A stretch of DNA of 64,000 nucleotides from Nocardia brasiliensis ATCC 700358. Its GTDB lineage: Bacteria; Actinomycetota; Actinomycetes; Mycobacteriales; Mycobacteriaceae. The stretch spans positions 8,990,001-9,054,000 of the forward strand of contig NC_018681.1 in NCBI RefSeq assembly GCF_000250675.2, read 5' to 3'. Of the stretch, positions 28,252 through 36,841 are shown in pieces (the stretch's first letter is position 1; every line of letters starts with the position of its first letter). A program made the translations under genes and the position numbers. The notes beneath the pieces are model-generated. The model ran no database searches and was not told the origin of the DNA. It was given only the letters and a program-made list of their open reading frames with translations.

Positions 28252-29697
28252 TCAGATGTGTACGAGCTGTTCCGGTTTCGGCACGACCGCGGGTTTTGCG
28301 TTGCGACGCAAGCCGGTTGCGGCGACCACGCCCGCCAGGACCGCGGCGATCACCGGCACGATCAAAGCGGTGCGCAGCGCGTCCATGCCGACCTTGCCCG
28401 CGTCCACCGCGGCGACATTCACCGCGGTCACCACGGAAACGCCCAGGGCGACACCGAATTGGATCGCGGTGTAGAGCAATCCGCCCGCCAGACCGTGCTC
28501 CGCCTCGTCGATGTCATCGGTGCCCGCGATGGTGAGCGGACCGTAGACGAGGGCGAAGGCCAGCGCGATCAACAGCAGCGTGGGCAGCAGGGCGAGGTAG
28601 GCCCGGTCCAGTCCGCTCGGCAAGAACAGCAGGTAGGCTAGCGCTGCCAGCACCACGCCGCCGAAGATCACCCGCCCGGTACCGAACGTCCGTACCAGCC
28701 ACGGCGTCAGCAGCGGCGCGACGATCGCGTCCAGGCCGAGCACCGCCATCGCCAGACCGGTCTGCACCGTGGACCAGCCGCGCAGCTCCTGGAAGTACAG
28801 CGTCGCCGCGAACTGGAAGCCCATGAAGGCGCCCATGAACAGCACGGCCACCAGATTCGTGCGCACCAGCGACACCGAGCGCAGGACGCCGAGGCGGACC
28901 AGCGGTGCGGCCGCGCGGCGTTCGTTGCGGACGAACAGGGCCAGCGCCACGAACCCGGCCGCGAAGACCGCCGCGGTGAGCAGCGGTCCGTCCGCGAGAT
29001 GTTCCAGGCGGACGACGCCGTAGACGAGCAGCAGCATGGCGCCGGTCACGCTCAACGCGCCGAGCAGGTCGAAGCCCGCGAGTCCGGGAACCCGCTGCGG
29101 CACACCGGAATCCCGGACCAGGACATACGCGGCGGCGAGCAGCAACGCCGAGACCAGGACCGGCACGAAGAACACCCAGCGCCAGCCGAGCGCGGTCAGC
29201 AGGCCGCCGGCCACCATGCCCAGCGTGAAACCGCCCGCGCCGATACCGGCGTACACCACCAACGCCCGGTCACGCACCCGCCCCTCGGCGAAATTCGTGG
29301 TGATCAACGAGAGTCCGGCGGGAGCGAGGAACGCCGCGGCCACCCCGGTGACGAAGCGCGCGGTCAACAGCATCCAGCCGGTGGTGGCGAAACCGCCGAG
29401 CCCGGAGAAGACCAGGAACACGGTCAACCAGAACAGGAACATCCGCCTGCGGCCGAGCAGGTCGGCGGCCCGGCCGCCCAGCAGGACGAAACCGCCGTAG
29501 CCGAGCACATAGGCCGAGACCACCCCGCTGAGCATGCCGGTGGACAGCCCGAGCTCGGCCCGGATCGACGGCAACGCCACGTTCAGCATCGCGACGTCGA
29601 TGCCCTCCAGAAATATCGCGCCGCACAGCACCGCGAGCACGCCCCAGGCGCGGCCGTTCATCTCCGTAAAGACCTCGGCGGCTCTGGCTTTCACCAT
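28252..29697 (-). CDS. MFS transporter, DHA2 (14-helix) type
   Basis: A 481-residue drug or metabolite/proton antiporter. Helix 1 has FLEGIDVAMLNVALPSI, and the loop 2-3 signature is GGRAADLLGRRRMFLFW. Motif C is in helix 5 near LSTGMLSGVVSAYVLGYGGFVLLGG and PAGLSLI. About 14 hydrophobic segments fit DHA2. I chose the ATG at 29697 (MVKARAAEVF) because GGGGAG stands 7 bases upstream; a longer frame would run into the divergent gene. It is divergent from an HxlR regulator across 83 bases, the usual sign of local control, perhaps by a redox or electrophilic signal. The substrate is unknown. Confidence 0.88.
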   Translation of the reverse strand: MVKARAAEVFTEMNGRAWGVLAVLCGAIFLEGIDVAMLNVALPSIRAELGLSTGMLSGVVSAYVLGYGGFVLLGGRAADLLGRRRMFLFWLTVFLVFSGLGGFATTGWMLLTARFVTGVAAAFLAPAGLSLITTNFAEGRVRDRALVVYAGIGAGGFTLGMVAGGLLTALGWRWVFFVPVLVSALLLAAAYVLVRDSGVPQRVPGLAGFDLLGALSVTGAMLLLVYGVVRLEHLADGPLLTAAVFAAGFVALALFVRNERRAAAPLVRLGVLRSVSLVRTNLVAVLFMGAFMGFQFAATLYFQELRGWSTVQTGLAMAVLGLDAIVAPLLTPWLVRTFGTGRVIFGGVVLAALAYLLFLPSGLDRAYLALLPTLLLIALAFALVYGPLTIAGTDDIDEAEHGLAGGLLYTAIQFGVALGVSVVTAVNVAAVDAGKVGMDALRTALIVPVIAAVLAGVVAATGLRRNAKPAVVPKPEQLVHI

Positions 29698-29718
29698 CAC
29701 GACTCCCCAATTTCGGTT

Positions 29719-29731
29719 CCCCACAGTGGGG
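29719..29731. promoter_or_regulatory. Palindromic operator candidate between MFS and HxlR genes
   Basis: CCCCACAGTGGGG is a perfect 13-base palindrome in the 83-base gap. It lies 22 bases before the transporter start and 50 before the regulator start, a natural HxlR operator position. Confidence 0.5.
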
Positions 29732-29780
29732 TCGGTTACCTCTTGATACCGAGAGCCAGTTTCCGGCAGAATCGACGACC

Positions 29781-30227
29781 ATGGAAGACGGCACTTTGAA
29801 GTCACCCGGGGACTGCGGGGATACCGACGCCGACTACGACGTTTACCAGTGGGACACCCGCGTCGACTGCGAGGTGCGCCAGATCCTCGACCGCGTCGCC
29901 GACAAATGGTCGCTGCTGGTGATCGCGCTGCTGGATCAGCAGAGCCTGCGGTTCACCGAGCTGAAGCGCAAGATCGACGGCGTGAGCCAGCGAATGCTCA
30001 CCCGCACGCTGCGTCACCTCGAGCGCGACGGGCTCGTCGAACGCACCGTCTATCCCACCGTGCCGCCGCGGGTGGACTACGCGCTGACCCCGCTCGGCGC
30101 GAGCCTGCACACCACCATCAAGGCGCTGGTCACCTGGACCGAGACCCATCAGCCCGAGATCATCGCGGCCCGCAACGCCTACGACCGCCGCACCGCCGCG
30201 GCAGAGGAACTGACCGCCGCCCGCTGA
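29781..30227 (+). CDS. HxlR family transcriptional regulator
   Basis: A 148-residue winged-helix regulator. The HxlR core has CEVRQILDRVADKWSLLVIALL, then FTELKRKIDGVSQRMLTRTLRHLERDGLVERTVYP and the VDYALTPLG wing. Cys30 at the start of the domain (VDCEV) matches the cysteine sensed in redox- or aldehyde-responsive members. It probably controls the divergent MFS transporter. It could also influence the dehydrogenase 62 bases downstream on the same strand. Confidence 0.92.
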   Translation: MEDGTLKSPGDCGDTDADYDVYQWDTRVDCEVRQILDRVADKWSLLVIALLDQQSLRFTELKRKIDGVSQRMLTRTLRHLERDGLVERTVYPTVPPRVDYALTPLGASLHTTIKALVTWTETHQPEIIAARNAYDRRTAAAEELTAAR

Positions 30228-30289
30228 ACCTTCCTGAGGGCAGGGCGACGCAGTAGCGTGGACCCGCCGCCGACCCGAGGAGTCCGCCC

Positions 30290-31450
30290 ATGCGCGCCGC
30301 CGTCGTCACCGAGACGAAGTTCGAGGTCACCGACCTGCCGACGCCGGTACCGGGCCGCGGACAGCTGCTGATCGAGGTATCCCGCTGCGGCATCTGCGGT
30401 TCGGACCTGCACGCCCGCGCGCACGCCGACGCCATGGCCGACCTGGCCGACGCCACCGGCTACGACGGATTCATGCGATCGACGCAGCGGGTCGTGCTCG
30501 GGCACGAATTCAGCGGCGAGGTGGTCGAATACGGGCCGGACTGCCGGAAGCGCTGGCGGACAGGCACGCCCGTGGTGGCGTTGCCGATCGTGCGGCACGG
30601 CAAGAAATCCGAGCTGACCGGGTTGTCGGCCGCGGCGCCCGGCGGCTACGCCGAACAGGTAGTGGTCCAGGAATCGATGACGATGCCGGTGCCGAACGGG
30701 CTGTCCGCCGAGCACGCCGCGCTCACCGAGCCGATGGCGGTCGCCTGGCACGCGGTCCGCAAGGGCCGAGTCGGCAAGGGGCAGAACGCATTCGTGATCG
30801 GTTGCGGGCCGATCGGCCTCGCGGTGATCTGCATGCTGAAGGCCGCGGGCGTGCGCACGGTGATCGCCAGCGACTTCTCGCCCCGGCGCCGGGATCTCGC
30901 GCGCGCCTGCGGCGCCGACGTCGTCGTCGACCCGGCCGTCGACTCGCCGTGGACCGCGGCGCCGAGACACGGCCGCATCGGCGGCGTCACCGACATCCTC
31001 GATCTCGGCTTCGACACCATGGAGCGGCTGCGCCGGGTGCCGAAACTGCCCTGGTGGTACGTCTTCCGACTCGCGGACAAGTTCGACGCGGGACCTTCCG
31101 GTCCGGTCATCTTCGAATGTGTCGGCGTGCCGGGAATTCTGGACGGCCTGCTCGCCGCCGCGCCGCCGCGCTCCCGCATCGTCGTGGTCGGTGTCTGCAT
31201 GGAAGCCGACCGCATCCAGCCCGCTATGGCCATCAACAAAGAACTCACCCTGCACTTCGTCTTCGGCTACGACCCCGGCGAATTCCGCGACACCCTGCAC
31301 CTGCTCGCCGACGGCAAAGTAGACCCCACCCCCTTGATCACCGGCACCGTCGGCCTAGACGGCATCGAAGCCGCCTTCACCACCCTCGCCTCCCCCGACC
31401 ACCACGCCAAAATCCTCATCGACCCCAAAAGCCCCGCCACCCACCCCTGA
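30290..31450 (+). CDS. Zinc-type alcohol dehydrogenase without a structural-zinc site
   Basis: A 386-residue medium-chain dehydrogenase. Catalytic zinc ligands are visible in SRCGICGSDLHARAH (Cys36) and GHEFSGEVVEYG (His72-Glu73). The Rossmann domain has VIGCGPIGLAVICMLKAAG. The four-cysteine structural zinc loop usual after residue 90 is missing: the segment reads PIVRHGKKSELTGLSAAAPGGYAEQVV. An insertion near 215-245 (TAAPRHGRIGG...PWWYVFRLADKFD) also departs from standard enzymes. The substrate is unknown. No strong operon partner is seen, though the HxlR gene is just upstream. Confidence 0.82.
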   Translation: MRAAVVTETKFEVTDLPTPVPGRGQLLIEVSRCGICGSDLHARAHADAMADLADATGYDGFMRSTQRVVLGHEFSGEVVEYGPDCRKRWRTGTPVVALPIVRHGKKSELTGLSAAAPGGYAEQVVVQESMTMPVPNGLSAEHAALTEPMAVAWHAVRKGRVGKGQNAFVIGCGPIGLAVICMLKAAGVRTVIASDFSPRRRDLARACGADVVVDPAVDSPWTAAPRHGRIGGVTDILDLGFDTMERLRRVPKLPWWYVFRLADKFDAGPSGPVIFECVGVPGILDGLLAAAPPRSRIVVVGVCMEADRIQPAMAINKELTLHFVFGYDPGEFRDTLHLLADGKVDPTPLITGTVGLDGIEAAFTTLASPDHHAKILIDPKSPATHP

Positions 31451-31464
31451 CCAGACGGGCTCGG

Positions 31465-32703
31465 TCAGCTCGGCGGCGTGACGAGTTCGTGGGGGCGGTA
31501 GTTCTTGGCGGGGATGGTGCGGGCGACTTTTTGGGGCGCGCCGCCGATGAGGGCACGCCAGGGGAGGTACGGGAGGAGGCGGACGTTGAGGTTGCGGAGG
31601 CGGATCATCGAATTGGTGGGTGGCGCATACCATTTGCCGACGCCTTCGGCGAAGCGCTGGCAGGCATCGACCATCGGTCGCAGTTCCTGGTGGTAGCGGG
31701 TGAAGGCGACGGTGTGGTCACCGCGGGCGGCGGCGAGTTCGCCGGCCAAGATATAGGCGCCGACCAGTGACAGGTTCGCGCCCTGACCGGACAGCGGCGC
31801 GGCGCAGTACCCCGCGTCCCCGACCAGCGCGACCCGCCCCTTCGACCAGGTGTCCATCTTGATCTGCGCCATCGCGTCGAAATAGAAGTCGGTGGCGGCG
31901 TCGAGGTGGGCGAGCAGGCGCGGCACCGCCCAGCCCACCCCGGCGAAGGTGTCGGCGAGGATCCGCTTCTGCTGCGCGACATCTCGGTGGTCGTAGTCGA
32001 GCGGACCGGACTCGAACGCGAAAACCGCTTTCGCTTCGGCGTTTTCGCGAGCACTGTAACTACCCGCGATCTTGCCGGGCACGTTGTAGTCCTGTTCCCA
32101 GTGATCCAGCTCGAGCAGGTTCGGGGTGGTGAAGATGGCGAGGTAATAGCCCATGTGCCGGAGGAATTCGTGCTCCGGACCGAAGACCAGCGCGCGGGTG
32201 TTCGAGTGCACGCCGTCGGCGCCGATCACCAGATCGAAGGTGCGTGACTCGGCCCGGGCGAACGTGACGTGCACGCCCTCGGCATCCTCGGTGAGCCCGG
32301 TGATGCTGTCCCCGAACAGGTATCCGACATCGTCGCGGGTCGCGTCGTAGAGCACCCGCGCCAGATCGCCACGCTGGATCTCGGTGTCGCCGTCCGCGCC
32401 GACCCCGTTGAACATCTCGCTGCTGATATCGGCGCGGGACCGGCCCGACGCGTCGACGTAGGAGGTGCCGCGTTTACCGGTGCTCGACTCGAGCGCCTGG
32501 TCCAGCAGACCCATCTTCCGCACCACGTCGGTGCCGGTCCCGAGCACGTCGATGGCCTGCCCGCCGGTGCGCAGGGCGGGCGCGCGCTCGACGATCGTCG
32601 GCGCGAAACCGTAGCGACTCAGCCAGAAGGCCAGCGCGGGTCCGGCGATGCTCGCGCCGGAGATGAGGACGTTCCGATTGCGCGGCGGCTGGGGATTGCT
32701 CAT
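31465..32703 (-). CDS. FAD-dependent monooxygenase (PHBH/TetX-like)
   Basis: A 412-residue flavoprotein hydroxylase. The ADP-binding motif is VLISGASIAGPALAFWLSRYG with ERAPALRTGGQAID. The DG motif appears as LVIGADGVHSNTRALVF, and the GD motif as VALVGDAGYCAAPLSGQGAN. Such enzymes hydroxylate phenols or polyketides and some inactivate antibiotics; which applies cannot be read here. It is divergent from a TetR gene across a clear operator, and both starts fit leaderless mRNAs, so the TetR protein likely controls it. Confidence 0.88.
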   Translation of the reverse strand: MSNPQPPRNRNVLISGASIAGPALAFWLSRYGFAPTIVERAPALRTGGQAIDVLGTGTDVVRKMGLLDQALESSTGKRGTSYVDASGRSRADISSEMFNGVGADGDTEIQRGDLARVLYDATRDDVGYLFGDSITGLTEDAEGVHVTFARAESRTFDLVIGADGVHSNTRALVFGPEHEFLRHMGYYLAIFTTPNLLELDHWEQDYNVPGKIAGSYSARENAEAKAVFAFESGPLDYDHRDVAQQKRILADTFAGVGWAVPRLLAHLDAATDFYFDAMAQIKMDTWSKGRVALVGDAGYCAAPLSGQGANLSLVGAYILAGELAAARGDHTVAFTRYHQELRPMVDACQRFAEGVGKWYAPPTNSMIRLRNLNVRLLPYLPWRALIGGAPQKVARTIPAKNYRPHELVTPPS

Positions 32704-32710
32704 GCACAGA

Positions 32711-32716
32711 ACTGTA
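32711..32716 (-). promoter_or_regulatory. -10 element for a leaderless monooxygenase mRNA
   Basis: TACAGT on the minus strand fits TANNNT and ends 7 bases before the ATG at 32703, which would place transcription at the start codon. TTGTGC at 32735-32740 is a possible -35 with an 18-base spacer. No ribosome site precedes the gene. Confidence 0.5.
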
Positions 32717-32723
32717 CATTTGT

Positions 32724-32754
32724 CTTAGGCAAACGCACAAGACATATGCCTAAG
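32724..32754. promoter_or_regulatory. Operator candidate of the TetR / monooxygenase pair
   Basis: CTTAGGCA (32724-32731) and TGCCTAAG (32747-32754) form a perfect 8-bp inverted repeat with a 15-base spacer. It sits between the two -10 elements, so one bound TetR dimer could block both promoters. Confidence 0.7.
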
Positions 32755-32764
32755 GCGTCTGCGC

Positions 32765-32770
32765 TACCCT
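32765..32770 (+). promoter_or_regulatory. -10 element for a leaderless TetR mRNA
   Basis: TACCCT ends 7 bases before the ATG at 32778. No ribosome site is present, so a leaderless transcript is likely. Confidence 0.5.
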
Positions 32771-32777
32771 GACGAGC

Positions 32778-33350
32778 ATGGGAAATCGCGAGGATCTACT
32801 GGCCGGCGCCCGCCGCTGCCTGCTCGAGAAGGGCTACGCCCGCACCACCGTGCGCGATATCACGACCGCCGCGGGCGGGGTGAGCATGGCTGCGATCGGC
32901 TACCACTTCGGCTCCAAAGAGGCCCTGTTGAACGAGGCCCTCGCCGAAGCCAACCGCGAGTGGGGCGTGGAACTCGAGCGCGCGCTCACCGAGGCACGCC
33001 GGCCCGACAGCGCGCCGCTGGATCGATTCGCGGCGAGCTGGAGCGCGGTGATCGCCTCGATCGGTACCCATCGCGGCCTCTGGGCGGCCACGTTCGACAC
33101 CATCGCCCAGGCCGGACACGATCCGACGACCAAGGACCAGCTCGCGGCCCGTATGGCCGAGGCCCGCAGCGGTCTCGCCTCTCTCTTGGCCGACGCCGAC
33201 GCCGACGCAGCCGATCCGCGAAAAGCGCAGGCGCTCGGCGGTTTTTATCAAATCCTGCTGACCGGCCTGGCGGCCCAGTGCCTGATCGACCCCGAGCACG
33301 CGCCCACCGGTGCCGACCTGGCCGCGGCAATTCGGGAGGTCACGGATTGA
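32778..33350 (+). CDS. TetR family transcriptional regulator
   Basis: A 190-residue repressor. The helix-turn-helix (about 5-50) reads LLEKGYARTTVRDITTAAGG followed by AAIGYHFGSKEALLNEAL, both typical. The ligand-binding domain (60-190) is all-helical and contains WSAVIASIGTHRGLWAATFD. It probably binds the inverted repeat at 32724-32754 and represses both itself and the divergent monooxygenase. The ligand may be the monooxygenase substrate. Confidence 0.92.
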   Translation: MGNREDLLAGARRCLLEKGYARTTVRDITTAAGGVSMAAIGYHFGSKEALLNEALAEANREWGVELERALTEARRPDSAPLDRFAASWSAVIASIGTHRGLWAATFDTIAQAGHDPTTKDQLAARMAEARSGLASLLADADADAADPRKAQALGGFYQILLTGLAAQCLIDPEHAPTGADLAAAIREVTD

Positions 33351-33385
33351 GCCGCGAAATCCACGGCCGCGCTGCCTGATCCGGC

Positions 33386-34930
33386 CTATCCGGACAGGAC
33401 GCCGAGCGCTCCTTCGGCACTGCGCGCCGCCGTCAGGCACGCCGTCGTCGTGAACTGGTCAGCCAGCGGATGGCGGGCACGCGCCCGCCATTTGCGGACC
33501 GCGGCCATGGCTTGCTCGCGTTGCAGGGCGGGAGCGGCGTCGACCGGCAGCCCGAGCCGCAGGTGCGGCGCGACGCCCGAGCCGCCGATCAGGCGGTGCA
33601 GCTCCGCGAGATCGGTGGGCGGCAAGGACAATTCGTCGGTCCGCAGCCGTCCGAGCAGCCGCAACTCGGCGAACCCGTGCACGTCGGCGAGCAGTGTGCG
33701 CACCCGCGGCAGCAAGGCGTCGGCCTCGCTGCCCGGGTAGGCGGTGAGCACCCGGGCGAGGGCGGTGAGCGCCGAGTGCGCCTTGAGTTGGTCTGCCCGC
33801 TGGCCGAATTGCACGTCGAGCACCGAGCGCAACTCGTCCACGCCGCTGCGCGCGGTCAATTCCGCTGCCAGCGTGGCCGAATCCCGCACGCCGAGCCGCA
33901 CCAGGGTGACCGCCATCCGAATGCCGAACAGCCCGAACCGCTCCGCGAGCTGCGCTCGGGCCTCGGGTAGCACCGGCAGCGCGATATCGGACCGGGCGAA
34001 GCGGTCGGCGGACAGCAGCGCCGCGCTCAGCTCCTCTACCGGCACACCGGCGAGCGCTTCGAATGCGGCGTACTCCTGTTGCCGCAGTGTCGCGGCCGCG
34101 AAGGCGAGCAGGCCCGCGACCGGAATCACCGCCTGGCACAGGCCGGTACGCTCCAGCTCCCCCGCGAATCGAGTGGCGACATCGCGCGCCGAATGCAGGG
34201 CGTCGATCCGGCCCGCCCCGATCTCGTCGGCCCGGGAGACCACGCCGACCACGCCGAGCGGTCCCGAAACACCCGAGGCCGCACCGGTTCCGGCGCCGAC
34301 CCGCTCCAAGAAGTGGACGTCGGCCGCGTCGAGCCTGCGGAGCAGGTAGACCACCGCGTCGGCGCCGGGGATCGCCGGTCCCGCCGCGGCGGGCGCCGTT
34401 TCCGCACCGGGCGTGAGCAAGCGAGCCGTGCGCTGCGACACCTCCCGCGACAGCGACGAGGTGCCCGGAGTATCGATGATCGTGGTGTGCGCCAGCGCCG
34501 CTGCGGGCCATTCGACCTCGAGATGGTCGACTTCGCGCGGAGCCGGCGCGTTCCACCGCAACCGGTCCAGATCGAAGGTCAGTCCATGGGTACCGCTGCC
34601 ACGGCGCACCACCACATTGGCGCGCGCGCCGTCACCCGCGTGCGCCGTCACGCTCGGCGTCGAACCGTAGCGGTACCAGGTGACCACCCTGGTGCACTCG
34701 GTCGCGTCGGTCGGCGCGATGTCCTGCCCGACAAGCGAATTGAGCAGCGTGGACTTTCCTGCCTTCAGCGATCCGGCCAGCGCGATGCGCAACGGCTGAT
34801 CGAGCCGCCGCGCACAGTCGGCGAGCAGGGCCCGCGGCCGCGGCTCGCTCGCGAGGGCCGCCCGTGCGGCGCCGACCAGACGATGCGCCTCGGCCACAAT
34901 TCCCGGTGCCGCGCCGACCTCTCGTGTCAC
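33386..34930 (-). CDS. iniC: Dynamin-like GTPase IniC
   Basis: A 514-residue dynamin-superfamily GTPase. G1 is GSLKAGKS (53-60), the threonine of G2 is in DATECTRVV, G3 is in TTIIDTPGTSSLS, and the G4 position reads GVVSRADEIG, with SRAD in place of T/NKxD. The remainder is helical and lacks an obvious membrane span. It overlaps iniA by four bases (ATGA), as expected for a two-gene membrane-remodelling unit. In mycobacteria iniBAC is switched on by cell-wall inhibitors such as isoniazid, and IniA-type proteins can remodel membranes. Confidence 0.88.
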   Translation of the reverse strand: MTREVGAAPGIVAEAHRLVGAARAALASEPRPRALLADCARRLDQPLRIALAGSLKAGKSTLLNSLVGQDIAPTDATECTRVVTWYRYGSTPSVTAHAGDGARANVVVRRGSGTHGLTFDLDRLRWNAPAPREVDHLEVEWPAAALAHTTIIDTPGTSSLSREVSQRTARLLTPGAETAPAAAGPAIPGADAVVYLLRRLDAADVHFLERVGAGTGAASGVSGPLGVVGVVSRADEIGAGRIDALHSARDVATRFAGELERTGLCQAVIPVAGLLAFAAATLRQQEYAAFEALAGVPVEELSAALLSADRFARSDIALPVLPEARAQLAERFGLFGIRMAVTLVRLGVRDSATLAAELTARSGVDELRSVLDVQFGQRADQLKAHSALTALARVLTAYPGSEADALLPRVRTLLADVHGFAELRLLGRLRTDELSLPPTDLAELHRLIGGSGVAPHLRLGLPVDAAPALQREQAMAAVRKWRARARHPLADQFTTTACLTAARSAEGALGVLSG

Positions 34931-36789
34931 GAGGCAACCGTACCGACGGGCGCGCCCGGCAGCGCGGCCTGCATCGCCTCCGCGTATCTGTTCAATTCGG
35001 CGACCACCCGGAGCTGACGTTCCAGCACCGTGCAGCGTTCGGCTCGGCGGGCATTCGCCATGGTCGCCGCCTCCTGCGCGGCGCGCAGCGAATCGTCGAT
35101 CGACCGCAGGCTCCGGTCGGCGATGCCCGCGTAGTGATCACGCAGCGCTCGATGAATGCGGTGCAGGCGGTCCTTCGACTCCTTGCCCGTCTGGAACGCG
35201 ACATCGTCGACGAAGCGGCGCACCGCGACCTTCGCCTCGTTGCGGCGGCGACCGAGGCGCGCCTGCTTGTCGTCCCGGAACGCCTTGCCGCCCACCACGA
35301 GTCCGGCGCCGATGGAGATCGGGTTCAGTAATGCGAGTCCGGCGAAAGTGCTGGCGAGGCCGACCATCAGCACGCCACCATAGGACCCGCGCATGCCGAC
35401 CAGCAGCTTGCTGCCGAAGCCGATATCGGGTTCCAGATCCGCGAGGGTGCCCGCGCTCGCGGGCGTGCCCTCGGCGGCGTCCGAGCGCACCTCCGGGAGT
35501 TCGACCGTGCCGAGCTCGGTGAAGTGTTCGGCCACCCGTTTCGCGAGTTGCAGCGCCCGCGCGTGCGTCCACAGCAGGTTGTCGCCGATCGCGGTGTCGA
35601 TGGTGCCGGTGAGATGTTCGGCGATCCGGTCCCAGTGCCGGCCCGGATCGTGCTCGTCGATCCACTCTTCGGTGGTTCTGGCGATGCCGCGCAACCGATC
35701 TCGCAGATCGTGGTCCACGTCGCCGGCCAGGTCGGTGATCCCGTCGGCCAGCGTCTGCTGCCACGCCGCGGTGCGGCGCTGCAGCTCCTGCGCCGAGTTA
35801 CGTGCCGCCTGCAGTTCGCGCACCGCGGCGGCGCCGCGCGCCGGATCGCGCACCGCGACCAGCTCGCTGCCCAGCGCCAGGGCCAAATGCTCTGCCGCCG
35901 AACGGATATCGCGGGCGACCGCGGCCCGGGTGGCGAGCTGGTCGCGCGCCACCACCTGCTCACGCAGGAACTGATAGAGCGGTCCGAAGCCGGATTCGAG
36001 GCCGAGCTGCTGGTCCTGCAACCGCAGCGCGTGGCTACGCAGCAACGACGACACCGCGATCATCGGCACGTCCACACCCGCCCTGGCCAGATGGCCGCGA
36101 TCGGCCTGGTAAACCTGTCGCCAGTGCGGATAGAGGTCGGTCTTGGTGACCAGCAACGCCACCGTGGGGCACAGTTCGCGGACCTGCCGCAGGAAGGCGA
36201 GTTCCGGCTCGGTGAGTTCGGTTGACGCGTCGGAGAGCACCAGCACCGCGTCGGCGGCGGGCACCATGCCCAAGACGCTTGCCGCGTAAGAACTTCCGTG
36301 TCCGCCCACGCCCGGGGTGTCGACCAGCACGATACCGTCGGCCAGCAGCGGATTGGGCACCTCGAGCTCCAACCGCAGGATGCGGCGTCCGTGCGCGAGC
36401 GGCGACCGCGCGGCGAGTCCGCCGATTTCGTCGATCGGCACCGCGACCCGGGTTTCCGGGCCGCCCGCGTCACCGCCGGGGGCGGCGAGCACCAGCTCCG
36501 CCCTCGGTGCGGGACCGTGCGCGAGCACCGTGGTGAACGTGGTGGTCACGTCGTCACCGACCGGGCAGATATCCAGGTTGAGCAGCGCGTTCACGAACCG
36601 ACTCTTGCCCTGGTCCAGCTGTCCGGCCACGATGATGCGCCGCCGCGGATCCCGGACCCGATCGGCCGCCACCTCGAGCGTGCCCACCAGATCGGTGCGG
36701 CCCGCGGCCCGCGCCGCCGCGATGGTTTCGCCGAGTACCGCGAGCAGCGGTACCGCCGGTGGTGTGGCGTTCGGTGTTGGCGTCCCCAT
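34927..36789 (-). CDS. iniA: Dynamin-like GTPase IniA
   Basis: A 620-residue bacterial dynamin-like protein acting at the inner membrane. G1 is GQLDQGKS (56-63), G3 is LVDTPGVGG (157-160) and G4 is TKTD (215-218). Helical bundles surround a glycine-rich hydrophobic hairpin at about 470-502 (GSYGGVLMVGLASTFAGLALL), the lipid-insertion paddle. The carboxyl part is a long coiled coil. It follows iniB by 52 bases and overlaps iniC, so the three are probably one transcript reading leftward. Confidence 0.92.
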   Translation of the reverse strand: MGTPTPNATPPAVPLLAVLGETIAAARAAGRTDLVGTLEVAADRVRDPRRRIIVAGQLDQGKSRFVNALLNLDICPVGDDVTTTFTTVLAHGPAPRAELVLAAPGGDAGGPETRVAVPIDEIGGLAARSPLAHGRRILRLELEVPNPLLADGIVLVDTPGVGGHGSSYAASVLGMVPAADAVLVLSDASTELTEPELAFLRQVRELCPTVALLVTKTDLYPHWRQVYQADRGHLARAGVDVPMIAVSSLLRSHALRLQDQQLGLESGFGPLYQFLREQVVARDQLATRAAVARDIRSAAEHLALALGSELVAVRDPARGAAAVRELQAARNSAQELQRRTAAWQQTLADGITDLAGDVDHDLRDRLRGIARTTEEWIDEHDPGRHWDRIAEHLTGTIDTAIGDNLLWTHARALQLAKRVAEHFTELGTVELPEVRSDAAEGTPASAGTLADLEPDIGFGSKLLVGMRGSYGGVLMVGLASTFAGLALLNPISIGAGLVVGGKAFRDDKQARLGRRRNEAKVAVRRFVDDVAFQTGKESKDRLHRIHRALRDHYAGIADRSLRSIDDSLRAAQEAATMANARRAERCTVLERQLRVVAELNRYAEAMQAALPGAPVGTVAS

Positions 36790-36841
36790 CGCGGACGGAC
36801 CTCTTTCGATTGGTGCGGAACGGTTTTCGGCGGGTGCGCGA

